Assembly: GCF_000463115.2 (NCBI RefSeq)
Contig: NZ_AWFX01000049.1
Location: 381,719-445,718 of the forward strand
Length of the DNA: 64,000 nucleotides
Source of the DNA: Franconibacter helveticus LMG 23732
Lineage (GTDB): Bacteria > Pseudomonadota > Gammaproteobacteria > Enterobacterales > Enterobacteriaceae
Direction: 5' to 3'
The notes beneath the pieces were generated by a model. The model was given only the letters and a program-made list of their open reading frames with translations, made no database searches and was not told the origin of the DNA. The position numbers and the translations under genes were made by a program. Positions within the stretch are counted from its first letter, which is position 1. Each line of letters opens with the position of its first letter. Positions 36,233 through 46,964 of the stretch are shown here, piece by piece.

Positions 36233-37162
36233 ATGAACCGTAAACCGGGCCTGCACCCACGCAACCGCCACCAACACCGTTATGATTTCGCTGCGCTTAA
36301 GCAGAGCTGCCCGGCGCTCGCCAGCTATGTGCGCCTTTCGCCCCAGGGCGAGGAGACGGTGGATTTCGCCGACCCGCAGGCGGTAAAAACGCTCAACCAG
36401 GCGCTGCTGGCCCATTTTTACGGCGTGAAGCACTGGGCTATTCCGGACGGTTTTCTTTGCCCGCCGGTGCCGGGAAGGGCGGATTATCTTCACCATCTGG
36501 CGGATCTGCTTGCCGAGGGCAACGGCGGCGCGCTACCCGCGCAGGCGAGCGTGCTGGATATCGGCGTGGGCGCCAACTGCATTTACCCGCTTATCGGTCA
36601 GCATGAATATGGCTGGCGCTTTACCGGCAGCGAAACGCATGACGAAGCTTTTCGCAGCGCGCAGGCGATTATCGAAGGCAATCCGGGATTAAGCCGGTTT
36701 ATACGTCTGCGCCGTCAGAAGCGCGCCGATGCGATTTTCGAGGGCATTATCCATAAAAACGAGCTGTATGACGCCACGCTTTGCAACCCGCCGTTCCATG
36801 ATTCGGCGCAAAGCGCGCAGGCGGGCAGCGAGCGTAAGCGCCGCAACCTGGGCCTTGGCGAAAGCGCCGCGCTGAACTTCGGCGGTCAGCAACAGGAGCT
36901 GTGGTGCGAAGGGGGCGAAGTGGCTTTCATCAGTAAAATGATTGCCGAGAGCAAAAACTTTTCCCGCCAGGTGCTGTGGTTTACGTCTCTGGTCTCAAAA
37001 GGCGATAACCTGCCCGCCCTTTACCGCGTGTTGCAGCAGACAGGCGCGGTAAAAGTGGTGAAAAAAGAGATGTCGCAGGGGCAGAAGCAAAGCCGTTTTA
37101 TCGCCTGGAGTTTCCAGAACGACGCCCAGCGCGAACGCTGGGCGCAGAACCGTTTTCGCTAA
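36233..37162 (+). CDS. rlmF: 23S rRNA (adenine(1618)-N(6))-methyltransferase
   Basis: RlmF (YbiN) methylates N6 of A1618 in 23S rRNA. The SAM-binding motif I is [11 protein letters not shown] (residues 109-119) and the catalytic N6-adenine motif is NPPF at 185-188 ([12 protein letters not shown]). The N terminus is basic ([19 protein letters not shown]), fitting RNA binding. The 309 residues match E. coli (308). Its stop is immediately followed by the end of convergent ybiO (37162/37163), so there is no intergenic space. Confidence 0.96.
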   Translation: MNRKPGLHPRNRHQHRYDFAALKQSCPALASYVRLSPQGEETVDFADPQAVKTLNQALLAHFYGVKHWAIPDGFLCPPVPGRADYLHHLADLLAEGNGGALPAQASVLDIGVGANCIYPLIGQHEYGWRFTGSETHDEAFRSAQAIIEGNPGLSRFIRLRRQKRADAIFEGIIHKNELYDATLCNPPFHDSAQSAQAGSERKRRNLGLGESAALNFGGQQQELWCEGGEVAFISKMIAESKNFSRQVLWFTSLVSKGDNLPALYRVLQQTGAVKVVKKEMSQGQKQSRFIAWSFQNDAQRERWAQNRFR

Positions 37163-39439
37163 TCACACTTTAGGGTCCGCAGGCGGCAGCACGCCGCCGT
37201 TACCGCCCATCGCCGCCTCCTGCGCCCTGGCGGCTTGCGCCCCGTCGGGCGCCGGCTGCACCATCTGTACTGTTTGCACCGGCGCGCGCACGCCCTGCAA
37301 ATCAAAGTGCTTTTTCACCATGCCATCCAGGGCGAAGCGCACCGTCCACTGCTTGAGCGGTTGGGTGGTAAAGGTCACGCGGATAGTAAACGCCGTATTG
37401 GTCAATCCTACGATGCCGGCAAAGTTTGGTTCGCCAATAACCAGCATGCGGATATCTTCTCTCTCCATCAGCTCTTCCACAGCGGCGCGCAGCGCGCGGT
37501 CGGCTTTGTCCACATCCTCATGCCTGTCGACGTCATAATTCGCCACAAACGAACCAATACCGCGGACAAAGTTAGCGAAGGTGGTAATAGATGACCAGGG
37601 GATGATGTGGTACGCGCCGGTATCCTGCCGCACCCCGACTGAGCGAATCGACATGCGTTCTACCGTGCCTGTCAGCGGCCCTATGGTCACCAGGTCGCCG
37701 GTGTTCATGCCATTCTCAAACTGGATGAAAATGCCGGTAATAATATCTTTCACCAGCGTTTGCGAGCCAAACGACACGGCCAGCCCGAGCGCGCCAGCGC
37801 CTGCCAGCAACGGAGCAATATTTACGCCGATTTCGGAAAGCACAATCATGACCGTGATGGTGCTGATAATCACCGCCAGGGCATTGCGAAACAGCGTCAG
37901 GAGCGTGCGGGTGCGGGCGCTCGGCATTGGGCGGCCGTGAATGTCGGAAGCAAGGCGGCTCTCTATCAGGCTCGCCAGCAGCGTCCAGCCCACGGCGGAG
38001 AAAAAGAGGATGAGCAGGATGCGGATAAGCACATCCACGGTTTTCTCGCCTGCGCCGAGGGTTATCCACTGCCAGAAGTCAAACAGCCCCCAGGCGTTCA
38101 GCAACAGCATTACGGCGACGCAAACGGTGAGAATGCGCGCCAGCTTAAGCGACACGGAAATCCAGCCGTTAATGCGCTTTTGCAGCATCGGGTAGTTGCG
38201 CTGCACCTCTGGCGAGAGGGTGATGGTTTTTTGCAGCCAGCGCGACAGCACGCCGGAAATAAACGCCGCCACGCTGATAATGGCAAGGCTTTTGAGCGAA
38301 GCGCCCATCATAAATTTCAGGCTGTTGCCCGGGTCAAACAGCGAGAAGAAAAAGAGGACAATAAAATAAGCGCTGGCCAGCCAGTGCCACACCAGCGCGA
38401 ACGCGCGAATAAACAGGCTGAAAAAGGCAAGCGAACGGTCCGCCAGATGAATTAAATCCTGCTGGATGTCGCGCTTGTTGTGAAAAATAAGCCACAGCGC
38501 CCAGAGCGTAATGCTGAGCATAATGATGACATTCGCCAGCGCCCCGATTTGCACATTGATTTGCGCCGAGATAATCGGCACCGCGACCAGCAACCCGTAG
38601 CCTATCAGGCTGCTCAACCCGCTCAGGCGCGTGTTCCAGTAGCGTGCGCTGGCGTCGCTAATGCTAAAGGGCCGAAGCGTGGGCACCCGCGGGCAAAAGA
38701 TAAGCCGCAGAATGGCTTTGAAAAACTCGATAAGCGCGAAGGCATTGAGAAAAAGCCCCTGCTGGCGGGCAATGGTGCGGCTGCCGGCATTCATCATATC
38801 TATGAAGATTTGCCCTAAGAACAGCGTAAGCGCCAGCAGCGCGAGATCGAAGATAAAGGCCAGCACGATCATTACCGGCAACTGGAGCCAGTTGGCGCGA
38901 TTCTTGTTTTTACGCCGCCCCCATTCGCCCATTTTTCGGTATAGCGGGATGGCGCAGGCGCGCAGCGTCCAGTAAAAGGCGAAAACCGAGACCGCCAGCA
39001 TGCTGAAGTGGGTAAGGGCGTTAATAAACGTCTGCTGATTAAACGACTTATGCGGCGAGCCGGTGATATTGCGATAAAGCTGGGCGAAACGGCTGGAGAT
39101 TTCGCCGCCGTAATGACGGCTGACTTCCGTGACATTTTCCAGCACCGTTTTTTCTTCTTCTTCCTCAACCGGCGGCTTAATGACCGGCGTGGCTTCGTTG
39201 GCCGGGGTGGTGGAGGCCTGGCGCAGCTGGCTGATTAATTCGTTACGGGATTTTTCATTTTCCAGTACGTCCGCCAGCGCAGCGTAAGCGGCTTTCTTTT
39301 TATCGGCGTCCGGCTCGGGCGCAGCGGCCTGATCTTTTTGGGTGGCGGAAGCGGCGACGGCAGCGGCAGGCAGGCTAACGGCCTGAACAGAAAAGCTAAA
39401 CAGGCTGACAAGCAGCAGCACAATCCACGGCACAGGCAT
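37163..39439 (-). CDS. ybiO: Large MscS-family mechanosensitive channel YbiO
   Basis: YbiO is a large MscS-type channel (758 residues here, 741 in E. coli) that opens under osmotic downshock and protects against lysis. It has a signal peptide (about 1-20, SVQA), a charged periplasmic stretch (about 30-110, including a poly-E run), about ten membrane helices, the pore-lining TM3 with GAGALGLAVSFGSQTLVKDII and the cytoplasmic beta domain (NTGDLVTIGPLTGTVERMSIR). I start at the ATG at 39439 with TCCGGAG upstream, matching the E. coli start; the frame is open further upstream without similarity. It is convergent with rlmF. Confidence 0.94.
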   Translation of the reverse strand: MPVPWIVLLLVSLFSFSVQAVSLPAAAVAASATQKDQAAAPEPDADKKKAAYAALADVLENEKSRNELISQLRQASTTPANEATPVIKPPVEEEEEKTVLENVTEVSRHYGGEISSRFAQLYRNITGSPHKSFNQQTFINALTHFSMLAVSVFAFYWTLRACAIPLYRKMGEWGRRKNKNRANWLQLPVMIVLAFIFDLALLALTLFLGQIFIDMMNAGSRTIARQQGLFLNAFALIEFFKAILRLIFCPRVPTLRPFSISDASARYWNTRLSGLSSLIGYGLLVAVPIISAQINVQIGALANVIIMLSITLWALWLIFHNKRDIQQDLIHLADRSLAFFSLFIRAFALVWHWLASAYFIVLFFFSLFDPGNSLKFMMGASLKSLAIISVAAFISGVLSRWLQKTITLSPEVQRNYPMLQKRINGWISVSLKLARILTVCVAVMLLLNAWGLFDFWQWITLGAGEKTVDVLIRILLILFFSAVGWTLLASLIESRLASDIHGRPMPSARTRTLLTLFRNALAVIISTITVMIVLSEIGVNIAPLLAGAGALGLAVSFGSQTLVKDIITGIFIQFENGMNTGDLVTIGPLTGTVERMSIRSVGVRQDTGAYHIIPWSSITTFANFVRGIGSFVANYDVDRHEDVDKADRALRAAVEELMEREDIRMLVIGEPNFAGIVGLTNTAFTIRVTFTTQPLKQWTVRFALDGMVKKHFDLQGVRAPVQTVQMVQPAPDGAQAARAQEAAMGGNGGVLPPADPKV

Positions 39440-39613
39440 CCTCCGGATGAAAAAATAAGGCAAGGAAGATAAGTATAGTGTGCGTGTAAGCGAACCCCGG
39501 AAATGGGGAGTATTCCGGGAATGGCGAAAAGGGGTACTGGCAAAAAAGACTAGCTGCGTGACGCGGCAATGGCGCGCCCAGCAGAACAGGGCGAACGCCT
39601 CGCCAGAAAAAGA

Positions 39614-39636
39614 AAACCCTCTCAGAGAGAGGGTTT
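39614..39636 (-). terminator. Rho-independent terminator of glnHPQ
   Basis: AAACCCTCTC and GAGAGGGTTT are perfect 10-base arms with a 3-base loop. On the minus strand the stem is followed by TCTTTTTC. It lies 17 bases beyond the glnQ stop. Confidence 0.9.
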
Positions 39637-39652
39637 GCATAAGGAGGGAACC

Positions 39653-40375
39653 TTAAGATACGTGCTGCAAAAATTCCTGCAAGCGCGGGCTCGGCGGGTT
39701 TTCGATAAGCGCCTGCGGGTTACCGTCTTCGGCGATGCGGCCCTTATCGATAAAGATGAGACGGGAAGCCACTTTTTCGGCAAAGCCGATTTCATGGGTC
39801 ACAATCACCATCGTCATGCCTTCTTCCGCGAGATCCTGCATCACCTTCAACACTTCGTGCCGCAGTTCCGGGTCAAGCGCCGAAGTGGGTTCATCAAACA
39901 GCATCATTTTCGGTTTGACCGCCAGCGCACGGGCAATCGCCACGCGCTGCTGCTGGCCGCCGGAAAGTTCGGAAGGATAGTGGTGCGCGCGTTCGGCAAG
40001 CCCCACTTTCGCCAGCAGCGATTTCGCCAGTTTCTCGGCATCCGCTTTCGATGCGCCGCGTACGCGGGTTGGGCCGAACATGACGTTTTCCAGCGCCGTC
40101 AGGTGCGGGAAGAGATAGAACTGCTGGAACACCATGCCCGCTTCCTGGCGGATCAGGCGCTCGTCCACTTTCGGGTCGTTTACTTTCAAACCATCGACGA
40201 TAAGCTCGCCGCTGGTTATCTCTTCCAGCTTGTTGATGCAGCGCAGCAGCGTGGATTTACCGGAGCCGGATGGCCCGATAATCACCACCACTTCACCCTG
40301 GCTGATGTTCAAATCGATATTATGCAGCACCTGGGTTTGGCCAAAGTGCTTGGAGACATTCTTAAATTCAATCAC
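39653..40375 (-). CDS. glnQ: Glutamine ABC transporter ATP-binding protein
   Basis: GlnQ powers the high-affinity glutamine importer. It is a 240-residue ABC ATPase of the polar amino acid family with Walker [10 protein letters not shown] (about 34-42), Q-loop [13 protein letters not shown], signature LSGGQQQR, Walker [15 protein letters not shown] and the H-loop histidine in [13 protein letters not shown]. It overlaps glnP by 4 bases and is the last gene of the operon. Confidence 0.97.
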   Translation of the reverse strand: MIEFKNVSKHFGQTQVLHNIDLNISQGEVVVIIGPSGSGKSTLLRCINKLEEITSGELIVDGLKVNDPKVDERLIRQEAGMVFQQFYLFPHLTALENVMFGPTRVRGASKADAEKLAKSLLAKVGLAERAHHYPSELSGGQQQRVAIARALAVKPKMMLFDEPTSALDPELRHEVLKVMQDLAEEGMTMVIVTHEIGFAEKVASRLIFIDKGRIAEDGNPQALIENPPSPRLQEFLQHVS

Positions 40376-41031
40376 AGGATTTTCATCCTTCTTTCCAGAC
40401 GACGCAGAATAAAGCTCAATACCAGGGTAATGATCAGATAGATAACCGCAACGGCGCTCCAGATTTCCAGGGCGCGGAAGTTGCCGGCAATAATCTCCTG
40501 ACCCTGGCGGGTCAGTTCGGCGACGCCGATAACGATAAAGAGCGACGTATCTTTAATGCTGATGATCCACTGGTTGCCAAGCGGCGGCAGCATGCGGCGC
40601 AGCGCCAGCGGCAGGATCACATGGCGAATGGTCTCGCTGCGGGAGAGCCCCAGCGCCAGGCCCGCTTCGCGAAAGCCTTTGTGGATAGAGAGCACCGCGC
40701 CGCGGGTGATTTCCGCGATATAAGCGCCGGAGTTGATCATGATGGTAACGACTGCCGCCGTGAACGGATCGATACGCAGATCGTTAAACGCCATCGGCAG
40801 GGCGAAGTAGATAAACATCACCTGTACGACGATCGGCGTGCCGCGAATAATTTCAATAAAGACCAGCGCGATGTGATTGGCTATCCAGCCGCCGAAGCTG
40901 CGGGCGAAACCGGCCACCAGGCCGATTATCAGACCGCCAACCAGACCGAGGACCGAAATCCACAAGGTCATTTTGGCGCCTTCAAGCAAGAGGGGAATGG
41001 CAGGCCAGATGGCGCTCCAGTCAAACTGCAT
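40372..41031 (-). CDS. glnP: Glutamine ABC transporter permease
   Basis: GlnP is the integral membrane subunit, which works as a homodimer. The 219-residue protein has five predicted helices and the EAA loop that contacts GlnQ ([31 protein letters not shown], about residues 130-160). The early segment [16 protein letters not shown]-like reads [18 protein letters not shown]. It sits between glnH (82 bases upstream) and glnQ (4-base overlap). Confidence 0.97.
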   Translation of the reverse strand: MQFDWSAIWPAIPLLLEGAKMTLWISVLGLVGGLIIGLVAGFARSFGGWIANHIALVFIEIIRGTPIVVQVMFIYFALPMAFNDLRIDPFTAAVVTIMINSGAYIAEITRGAVLSIHKGFREAGLALGLSRSETIRHVILPLALRRMLPPLGNQWIISIKDTSLFIVIGVAELTRQGQEIIAGNFRALEIWSAVAVIYLIITLVLSFILRRLERRMKIL

Positions 41032-41113
41032 GATGATTTCCTGTGTTACCGTGGTTCAAACGTAGCAGGGGCGAAAGCCGCCCCTGACTGAGTGCTTAAC
41101 GCTTTAAGAATAA

Positions 41114-42055
<942 letters not shown>

Positions 42056-42186
42056 TTATTAGCGCAGTTTACGGTTTGAAAACAATCGTTACTTAACGAT
42101 TGTGTGAGGGGTTAGTTACAAAAAAATAACGAGCAGGCGGGGTATGAGCGAAGGCGTGCACTTTGTTAGTGCAGAAGAAATAAAAA

Positions 42187-42210
42187 AGCCCTCCCCAGGC
42201 GGGAAGGGCT
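42187..42210 (-). terminator. Rho-independent terminator of dps
   Basis: On the minus strand the arms AGCCCTTCCC and GGGGAGGGCT pair with one mismatch around a 4-base loop and are followed by TTTTTTA. It lies 17 bases after the dps stop. Confidence 0.88.
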
Positions 42211-42226
42211 GTGAAAACCGTCGGGC

Positions 42227-42730
42227 TTATTCGATGTTAGATTCGATAAACCACAGGAATTTATCCAGGTCGCGGGAGGCAGCGGTGAAAATATCCGCTG
42301 TGTCTTCATCTTTCGCTTCGCTGATGGCTTTACGCACATCGTTTGCCACAATAGCGTAACGATCGGCCAGCGCTTTCAGGTGCTCCTGCACGGTATGGAT
42401 ATCGAGCGGGTAGCTTTGCAGCGGGGTTTTGCTGTTAACCACCTGAGTTGTGCCCAGGGCAACGCCGCCCAACTGAACCGCACGTTCAGCGATAGTATCC
42501 AGATGTTCAGTCAGCGTAGTGCGAAAGCCGTCCAGCATTTCATGAACGCCGATGAAGTTAGCACCGCGCATGTTCCAGTGAGCCTGTTTGGTGATAAGCG
42601 ACAGATCGATAAACTGAACAACCTGGCGATTAAGCAGCTCGACGGTGGCTTTCTTGTCTTCATCTGCCACGTCATTACGCGTATAAAGCAGATCAGAACC
42701 TTTAGATTTAACCAGTTTAGCGGTACTCAT
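42227..42730 (-). CDS. dps: DNA-binding ferritin-like protein Dps
   Basis: Dps forms a dodecamer that coats DNA in starved cells and oxidises iron with hydrogen peroxide, limiting Fenton damage. The 167 residues equal E. coli. Ferroxidase residues are conserved: His51, His63 and Asp67 in [24 protein letters not shown]. The lysine-containing N-terminal tail ([17 protein letters not shown]) is the DNA-contacting part. The ATG at 42730 is used; the frame's upstream ATG at 42760 would add 10 residues absent from the family. A sigma-S-like -10 lies about 45 bases upstream. Confidence 0.97.
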   Translation of the reverse strand: MSTAKLVKSKGSDLLYTRNDVADEDKKATVELLNRQVVQFIDLSLITKQAHWNMRGANFIGVHEMLDGFRTTLTEHLDTIAERAVQLGGVALGTTQVVNSKTPLQSYPLDIHTVQEHLKALADRYAIVANDVRKAISEAKDEDTADIFTAASRDLDKFLWFIESNIE

Positions 42731-42775
42731 AATCATATCCTCTTGATGTTGGTGTCCCAATCAATTACCGGAAAT

Positions 42776-42783
42776 AAGTATAG
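42776..42783 (-). promoter_or_regulatory. Sigma-S-type -10 element of dps
   Basis: The minus strand reads CTATACTT, the consensus extended -10 of stationary-phase promoters and the same as in E. coli dps. It is 46 bases upstream of the start codon. No further gene is visible up to rhtA at 43034; 42784-43033 is AT-rich spacer. Confidence 0.72.
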
Positions 42784-43033
42784 CACCGGTTCACAGGCGT
42801 GCAGGAGAGAATATACCTATTGGTCAAATAGCAGAAATTAACTTCTTTATTATTATCTTTAAAATCATATCGTTATTATCATCTTTGCAGATGAGTCTTA
42901 AACATCATGATGCGCGTAATTCATATTCTCGTCATTTATTGATCTGCAACAAAATAAGCGGCACAGAAAAAAGCGCGAAGCGGGCAAGTTATTTCCGCCC
43001 GCTAACGCAGCAAGCGGAAATAAAAAAGAAATA

Positions 43034-43921
43034 TTAATTGATATCTACTTCTTTTAACTGCGTTTCACGACGCAGCGTAAGGGTGGAGCCAACAGAGGCG
43101 ATGATTATCGACAGCAGCGCCAGCCACTGCGTTAGCGTCAGGCTTTCACCCAGAAATACCATGCCAGAAAGCGCAGCGAGGCCAGGCTCCATACTCATGA
43201 GCGTGCCGAAAGTACGCGTCGGCAAACGCGTTAAGGCCACCATCTCAAGAGAGTAGGGTAGCGCAGTGGAAAGCACAGCGACCCCCAGGCCTAAAGGCAG
43301 CAAAGACCAATGCCAGAGCGCGTCGCCCGCCTGTAGCGCGCCCACAGGCACAAAAATCAGCGCGGCGATGAGCGAGCCTAACGCGACGGTCGCTGGGCCG
43401 TGATCGGCCCCGGCGCGCTGACCGGTAATAATATAAATCGCCCAGCAGGCGCCAGCGCCCAGCGCGCAGGCGGCGCCAAAGAGATCGACATGCGCCACAT
43501 CTTTACCCAGCGGCAATAAGAACCAGAGCCCCAGTACCGCCAGGATGACCCAGACGAAATCGACAGGTTTGCGCGAGCCGAACAGCGCCACAGCCAGCGG
43601 CCCGGTAAACTCCAGCGCGACCGCAATACCCAGTGGAACCGTATTAATCGCCAGATAGAACAGATAGTTCATAGCGCCCAGCGACAGGCCGTAAAAAAGC
43701 AACGGCAAACGCTGCGCCTTTGTGAAGCGCAAACGCCAGGGCTTAAAAATTATCACGAGGATCAACGTGCCGAGGGCAAGACGCAGGGCAGTAACCCCAG
43801 GCGCGCCTACCAGCGGGAAAAGCGATTTAGCGAGCGATGCGCCGCTTTGAATAGAGATCATGGCGACCAGTATCACCACTATGGGCATCCAGACGGGCAT
43901 TTTGCGAGGCAAAGTAGGCAT
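43034..43921 (-). CDS. rhtA: Threonine/homoserine exporter RhtA
   Basis: RhtA is an inner-membrane exporter of the EamA/DMT family, conferring resistance to homoserine and threonine. The 295 residues hold two EamA repeats with ten helices. Conserved segments include SLFPLVGAPGVTALRLALGTLIL, GIAVALEFTGPLAVAL and LPTRTFGTLMSMEPGLAALSGMVFLGE, and the protein ends KEVDIN, like E. coli KELDIN. The start at 43921 (MPTLPRKMPVWMP) matches E. coli; the frame is open upstream without support. It is divergent from ompX. Confidence 0.95.
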   Translation of the reverse strand: MPTLPRKMPVWMPIVVILVAMISIQSGASLAKSLFPLVGAPGVTALRLALGTLILVIIFKPWRLRFTKAQRLPLLFYGLSLGAMNYLFYLAINTVPLGIAVALEFTGPLAVALFGSRKPVDFVWVILAVLGLWFLLPLGKDVAHVDLFGAACALGAGACWAIYIITGQRAGADHGPATVALGSLIAALIFVPVGALQAGDALWHWSLLPLGLGVAVLSTALPYSLEMVALTRLPTRTFGTLMSMEPGLAALSGMVFLGESLTLTQWLALLSIIIASVGSTLTLRRETQLKEVDIN

Positions 43922-44275
43922 CCTGTTCCTGTCAGTTTTTGTCAGCAATAAGTAAAGGGTCGAGTGTAAGCGAAATAAAACGCTGCTGGTTGAACTTTTA
44001 TTGAAAAAGCGTACCGGGAAAACCGTTACTATGCAGCGATATTGCTCATTATTCCGCCACAGCCATTTAGGAATAATCTGGATGATGGTTAGCGCTACGG
44101 GCATCCATAATGATGCCCACGCGTTAAAACGCAGGATATTGAATAAGATAGGTGCATATGGAAATGTTCTGTTACACGAAAGGGCGCGTTAGACAACGCG
44201 ATTCACAAAGAGTTTCTCACCCGTCTTTGGTATATTAAAAACTTAGGACTTACTTGAAGCACATTTGAGGTGGTT
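43922..44275. other. Divergent rhtA-ompX control region
   Basis: This 354-base AT-rich spacer separates rhtA and ompX and contains no convincing gene. It must hold both promoters. The ompX leader just before the start (CACATTTGAGGTGGTT) includes the ribosome site GAGG and corresponds to the region where small RNAs such as CyaR regulate ompX in E. coli; pairing was not evaluated here. Confidence 0.5.
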
Positions 44276-44791
44276 ATGAAAAAAATTGCATGTCTTTCAG
44301 CACTGGCTTGTGTTCTGGCCGTTTCCGCGGGCTCCGCTGTTGCCGGTACTGCTACCGTTTCTGGTGGCTATGCTCAGAGCGACGCGCAGGGCGTAATGAA
44401 CAAAATGAACGGTTTCAACCTGAAATACCGCTATGAGTTCGATGACAGCAACCCGCTGGGCGTAATCGGTTCCTTCACCTATACCGAAAAAGATCGTACC
44501 GATGACGGCCTGTACAACAAAGGTCAGTACTATGGTCTGACTGCGGGTCCGGCTTTCCGTATCAATGACTGGGCGAGCATCTACGGCGTAGTGGGTGTGG
44601 GCTATGGTAAATTCCAGAGCACCGACTACCCGACCAAAACCAGCGACACCAGCGATTACGGTTTCTCTTACGGCGCCGGTCTGCAATTCAACCCGGTTGA
44701 AAACGTAGCTCTGGACTTCTCCTACGAGCAGAGCCGTATCCGTAACACCGATATCGGCACCTGGATTGCTGGCGTGGGTTACCGCTTCTAA
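44276..44791 (+). CDS. ompX: Outer membrane protein X
   Basis: OmpX is a small eight-stranded beta-barrel of the Ail/Lom family with roles in adhesion and complement interaction. The 171-residue precursor has a 23-residue signal peptide (ending SAVAG or nearby), and the mature part begins TATVSGGYAQSDAQG. NLKYRYEF, LGVIGSFTYTEK, DWASIYGVVGVGYGKF and the terminal TWIAGVGYRF are barrel strands with the C-terminal aromatic needed for BAM assembly. The ATG at 44276 is preferred to a GTG at 44270, matching E. coli MKKIACLSALA. Confidence 0.97.
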   Translation: MKKIACLSALACVLAVSAGSAVAGTATVSGGYAQSDAQGVMNKMNGFNLKYRYEFDDSNPLGVIGSFTYTEKDRTDDGLYNKGQYYGLTAGPAFRINDWASIYGVVGVGYGKFQSTDYPTKTSDTSDYGFSYGAGLQFNPVENVALDFSYEQSRIRNTDIGTWIAGVGYRF

Positions 44792-44810
44792 TCAGCTCAG
44801 GCTGATAAAA

Positions 44811-44832
44811 AATCCGCCCTCAGAGGCGGATT
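44811..44832 (+). terminator. Rho-independent terminator of ompX
   Basis: AATCCGCC and GGCGGATT form a perfect 8-base stem with a 6-base loop, preceded by an A-run and followed by T residues to 44838. The symmetrical flanks suggest it also ends convergent opgE, whose stop is at 44863. Confidence 0.92.
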
Positions 44833-44862
44833 TTTTTTGCCTGAAAAAGCTGCCATGAACCG

Positions 44863-46446
44863 CTAGCGCGTTTTCGTCTCAAAAATGTCGCTGCCCAGGT
44901 GATCATAGCTCACCTTGTGGAGTTTGAAGTTAGTAACCCAAACCGGCCCCGCTTTTTGCGATGAGATGAATTTGTACTTCGACGTAATTTCTTTCGCTTT
45001 TATGCCGGTCCACTGAGCGAAAAAGCTCAGAAAGTCATTGGCTGAACGGCGCGCTTTAATAATGCGGTGCGCTTTGTCATCGCTCGAAAGCACCATAAAC
45101 GGCACCTGGAAATTCTGCTGGAACTTATCATCATGCGCCAGGTACTGCACTTCTTTGCCGCGCTCTTTAAAGGCAAGCCCGTGATCGGAAAAATAGACCA
45201 TAGAGAAGCTTTGCCCCGTATTTTGTAGCTGTTGGTAAAGCTGCTCCAGCAGATGATCGGTCTGCTTAATGCTGTAGAGATAACAGGAGGTCTCTTTCGA
45301 CTGAACGAATACCTCATATTTTCCCTGAGTGCGGTCGCAGGTCTGCGGATGCGAGCCCATCAGATGCAGCACTATAAGCTGCGGCTGCGTGCGCGGCGTG
45401 GCGAAAACCTGTGAGGTCATCTTCAACAGCGCCTCATCCCGGGTGTTTTTATCCGCTTCGAAATCACCGCTTTTCAGAAACTGCACTTCATCGGCGCGCT
45501 TAGCGATGCTGGCGATAGCGGTATCGTATTCGCCGATTTGCCCCTGATTTGAAAACCACCAGGTCTGAAAGCCCGCGCGGTTGGCGAGCGTGACAAAGTT
45601 ATCCTGATACTGCGGTTTATCATCAAGCACGCGGTTAAGCGTTAGCCCAAGGGATTTTTGCGTTGAGCCGCTGGCGGCAATGTAATCGGTAAAGAAATAG
45701 CCGTTAGCGTGGCTGGCGAAGGGGGTATTATCCCAGTGGCCGCCAAAGGCGCCGACAGCATCGCGACGTACGCTTTCGCCAATCACGACGACATAAGTGT
45801 GATATTTCGGCTTTACCGCCAGCACATTCCACGAATCTTTTACCTGCGAAAGCGCCGCCATCCGCTGCTGTTCATCAATTACCTCTTTATTATTCACCAC
45901 CACATCTTTCACAAACCGAAAGACTGGATAGCCTGTGTCCTTCAGTTTGAAAACGCCGCCGTAAGCGAGGTTTTGCAGCGGGGCGACAAAAAAAGCCGCC
46001 ACGCTCACGGCAAGGCACAGGTGATCGGTCAGGCGCCATGGCTGTTTCTCGCAAGGTTTGCGGCGAAAAGCGATGACGCCCAGCGCGAAGATAAACAGCG
46101 AAACCAGATAGCTGTACCACGGGAAAATGGTGAGGATTTCGGTCGACTCTTCCATATTGGTTGAGTGCATGGCCAGTAGCGTATTGAAGTTTGGCGCGCC
46201 GTAAGCCTGGCCGAAGGGAAAATAGAATGCCGCGACCAGCGAGCAAAGCGCCAGCAGCGTTTTTTGCGCGCGCGGAGCAATGCGCCAGAGCACCAGCAGC
46301 ACGCAGCTAAACGCCACGGCGTAAAGCAGGCTGAATTCATAACCCAGCGCGGTGTTGATCAACAGCGATTGCAGGAAATAGAAGCCCACCCACGGATCGA
46401 GCACGATGCCGCGCGCAGCCAGCGTATCTTTAACGGTTAAGTTCAT
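44863..46446 (-). CDS. opgE: Phosphoethanolamine transferase OpgE (YbiP)
   Basis: OpgE belongs to the EptA-like alkaline-phosphatase superfamily and adds phosphoethanolamine to osmoregulated periplasmic glucans in E. coli. The 527 residues equal E. coli. Five membrane helices lie in about residues 20-165, and the periplasmic catalytic domain follows: VVVIGESVRRDAVGAFGGHWDNTPF (metal-binding glutamate region), AASGSTQKSLGLTLNR with the nucleophilic threonine, VLHLMGSHPQTCDRT and YFSDHGLAFKERG. The start ATG at 46446 gives MNLTVKD; a TTG 12 bases upstream is unlikely. It is convergent with ompX. Confidence 0.94.
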   Translation of the reverse strand: MNLTVKDTLAARGIVLDPWVGFYFLQSLLINTALGYEFSLLYAVAFSCVLLVLWRIAPRAQKTLLALCSLVAAFYFPFGQAYGAPNFNTLLAMHSTNMEESTEILTIFPWYSYLVSLFIFALGVIAFRRKPCEKQPWRLTDHLCLAVSVAAFFVAPLQNLAYGGVFKLKDTGYPVFRFVKDVVVNNKEVIDEQQRMAALSQVKDSWNVLAVKPKYHTYVVVIGESVRRDAVGAFGGHWDNTPFASHANGYFFTDYIAASGSTQKSLGLTLNRVLDDKPQYQDNFVTLANRAGFQTWWFSNQGQIGEYDTAIASIAKRADEVQFLKSGDFEADKNTRDEALLKMTSQVFATPRTQPQLIVLHLMGSHPQTCDRTQGKYEVFVQSKETSCYLYSIKQTDHLLEQLYQQLQNTGQSFSMVYFSDHGLAFKERGKEVQYLAHDDKFQQNFQVPFMVLSSDDKAHRIIKARRSANDFLSFFAQWTGIKAKEITSKYKFISSQKAGPVWVTNFKLHKVSYDHLGSDIFETKTR

Positions 46447-46746
46447 ATTCAGATTCAACGAAACGCCATGCGCTAACCCTGGCGTAGAGGGTCTGTCGTG
46501 CTTTGCGGTCGGAAAGAGGAAGGGAAGAAATTCACATCCGGGAGCCGCTGTGCTGACAAGGCTGCAAGAAGATAAAGCCGAAGAATAAGAAGATCAACTG
46601 GCGCTAACAAACTGTTTTGCGAGGAAGATTACAAAACCGGCGAAAAAGCGGGAAAAGGAGCAACGTGACGGGGAAAAACTACTCAAAATAAGCCAAATAA
46701 ATGACGATACGATGACGGCGTCATCAGTAAAAAAACGAGCCCGGCG
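46447..46746. other. Intergenic region between opgE and mntS
   Basis: This 300-base stretch lies upstream of opgE and downstream of mntS, both on the minus strand. No gene is recognised. A short perfect hairpin GATGAC/GTCATC lies at 46711-46725, near an oligo-A tract, but it is in the wrong orientation for a simple mntS terminator. Confidence 0.45.
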
Positions 46747-46881
46747 TTATTTACGGCGTCGCGGGGCCGCTTCGGGCTGCGGTTTTCCGCCCAGGTAGCC
46801 GCACAGTAAGTTCAGCAGCAGCAGCCGTACCTGAAAAGGGGAGTGGCTAAACACGTTCATACACCTCTTAAATTCATTCAT
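46747..46881 (-). CDS. mntS: Small manganese-regulated protein MntS
   Basis: Reading the minus strand from 46881 gives a 44-residue protein starting MNEFKRCMNVFSHSPFQVRL and ending AAPRRRK. Its first 20 residues are nearly identical to E. coli MntS (42 residues, MNEFKRCMRVFSHSPFKVRL), after which the sequence diverges. MntS is repressed by MntR with manganese and raises free intracellular manganese, reportedly by inhibiting the MntP exporter. It lies divergently next to mntR, with an MntR box between, as in E. coli. The gene is short enough to be missed by automatic calling. The middle is hydrophobic (LLLLNLLCGYL). Confidence 0.93.
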   Translation of the reverse strand: MNEFKRCMNVFSHSPFQVRLLLLNLLCGYLGGKPQPEAAPRRRK

Positions 46882-46946
46882 AACACGCCTCCTCGTGTAA
46901 ACAGCCAGCCTGATCGTCCCTGAGCGGCTGTTCGCATTACATACAG

Positions 46947-46964
46947 ATATAGCACAGGCTATAT
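46947..46964. promoter_or_regulatory. MntR box in front of mntS
   Basis: ATATAGC (46947-46953) and GCTATAT (46958-46964) are perfect inverted arms with a 4-base spacer, resembling the MntR operator of E. coli (ATAGC-N4-GCTAT core). It lies about 65 bases upstream of mntS and about 110 before mntR. A second, related inverted repeat TTAGC-TATG-GCTAA follows at 46968-46981 and could be a weaker site or serve mntR autoregulation. Confidence 0.82.

Noticed and set aside
36056-36496. A 146-codon minus-strand open frame crossing the rlmF start
   Set aside because: It overlaps both the flavin-reductase start and rlmF, and its product resembles nothing; the flanking divergent genes explain the region.
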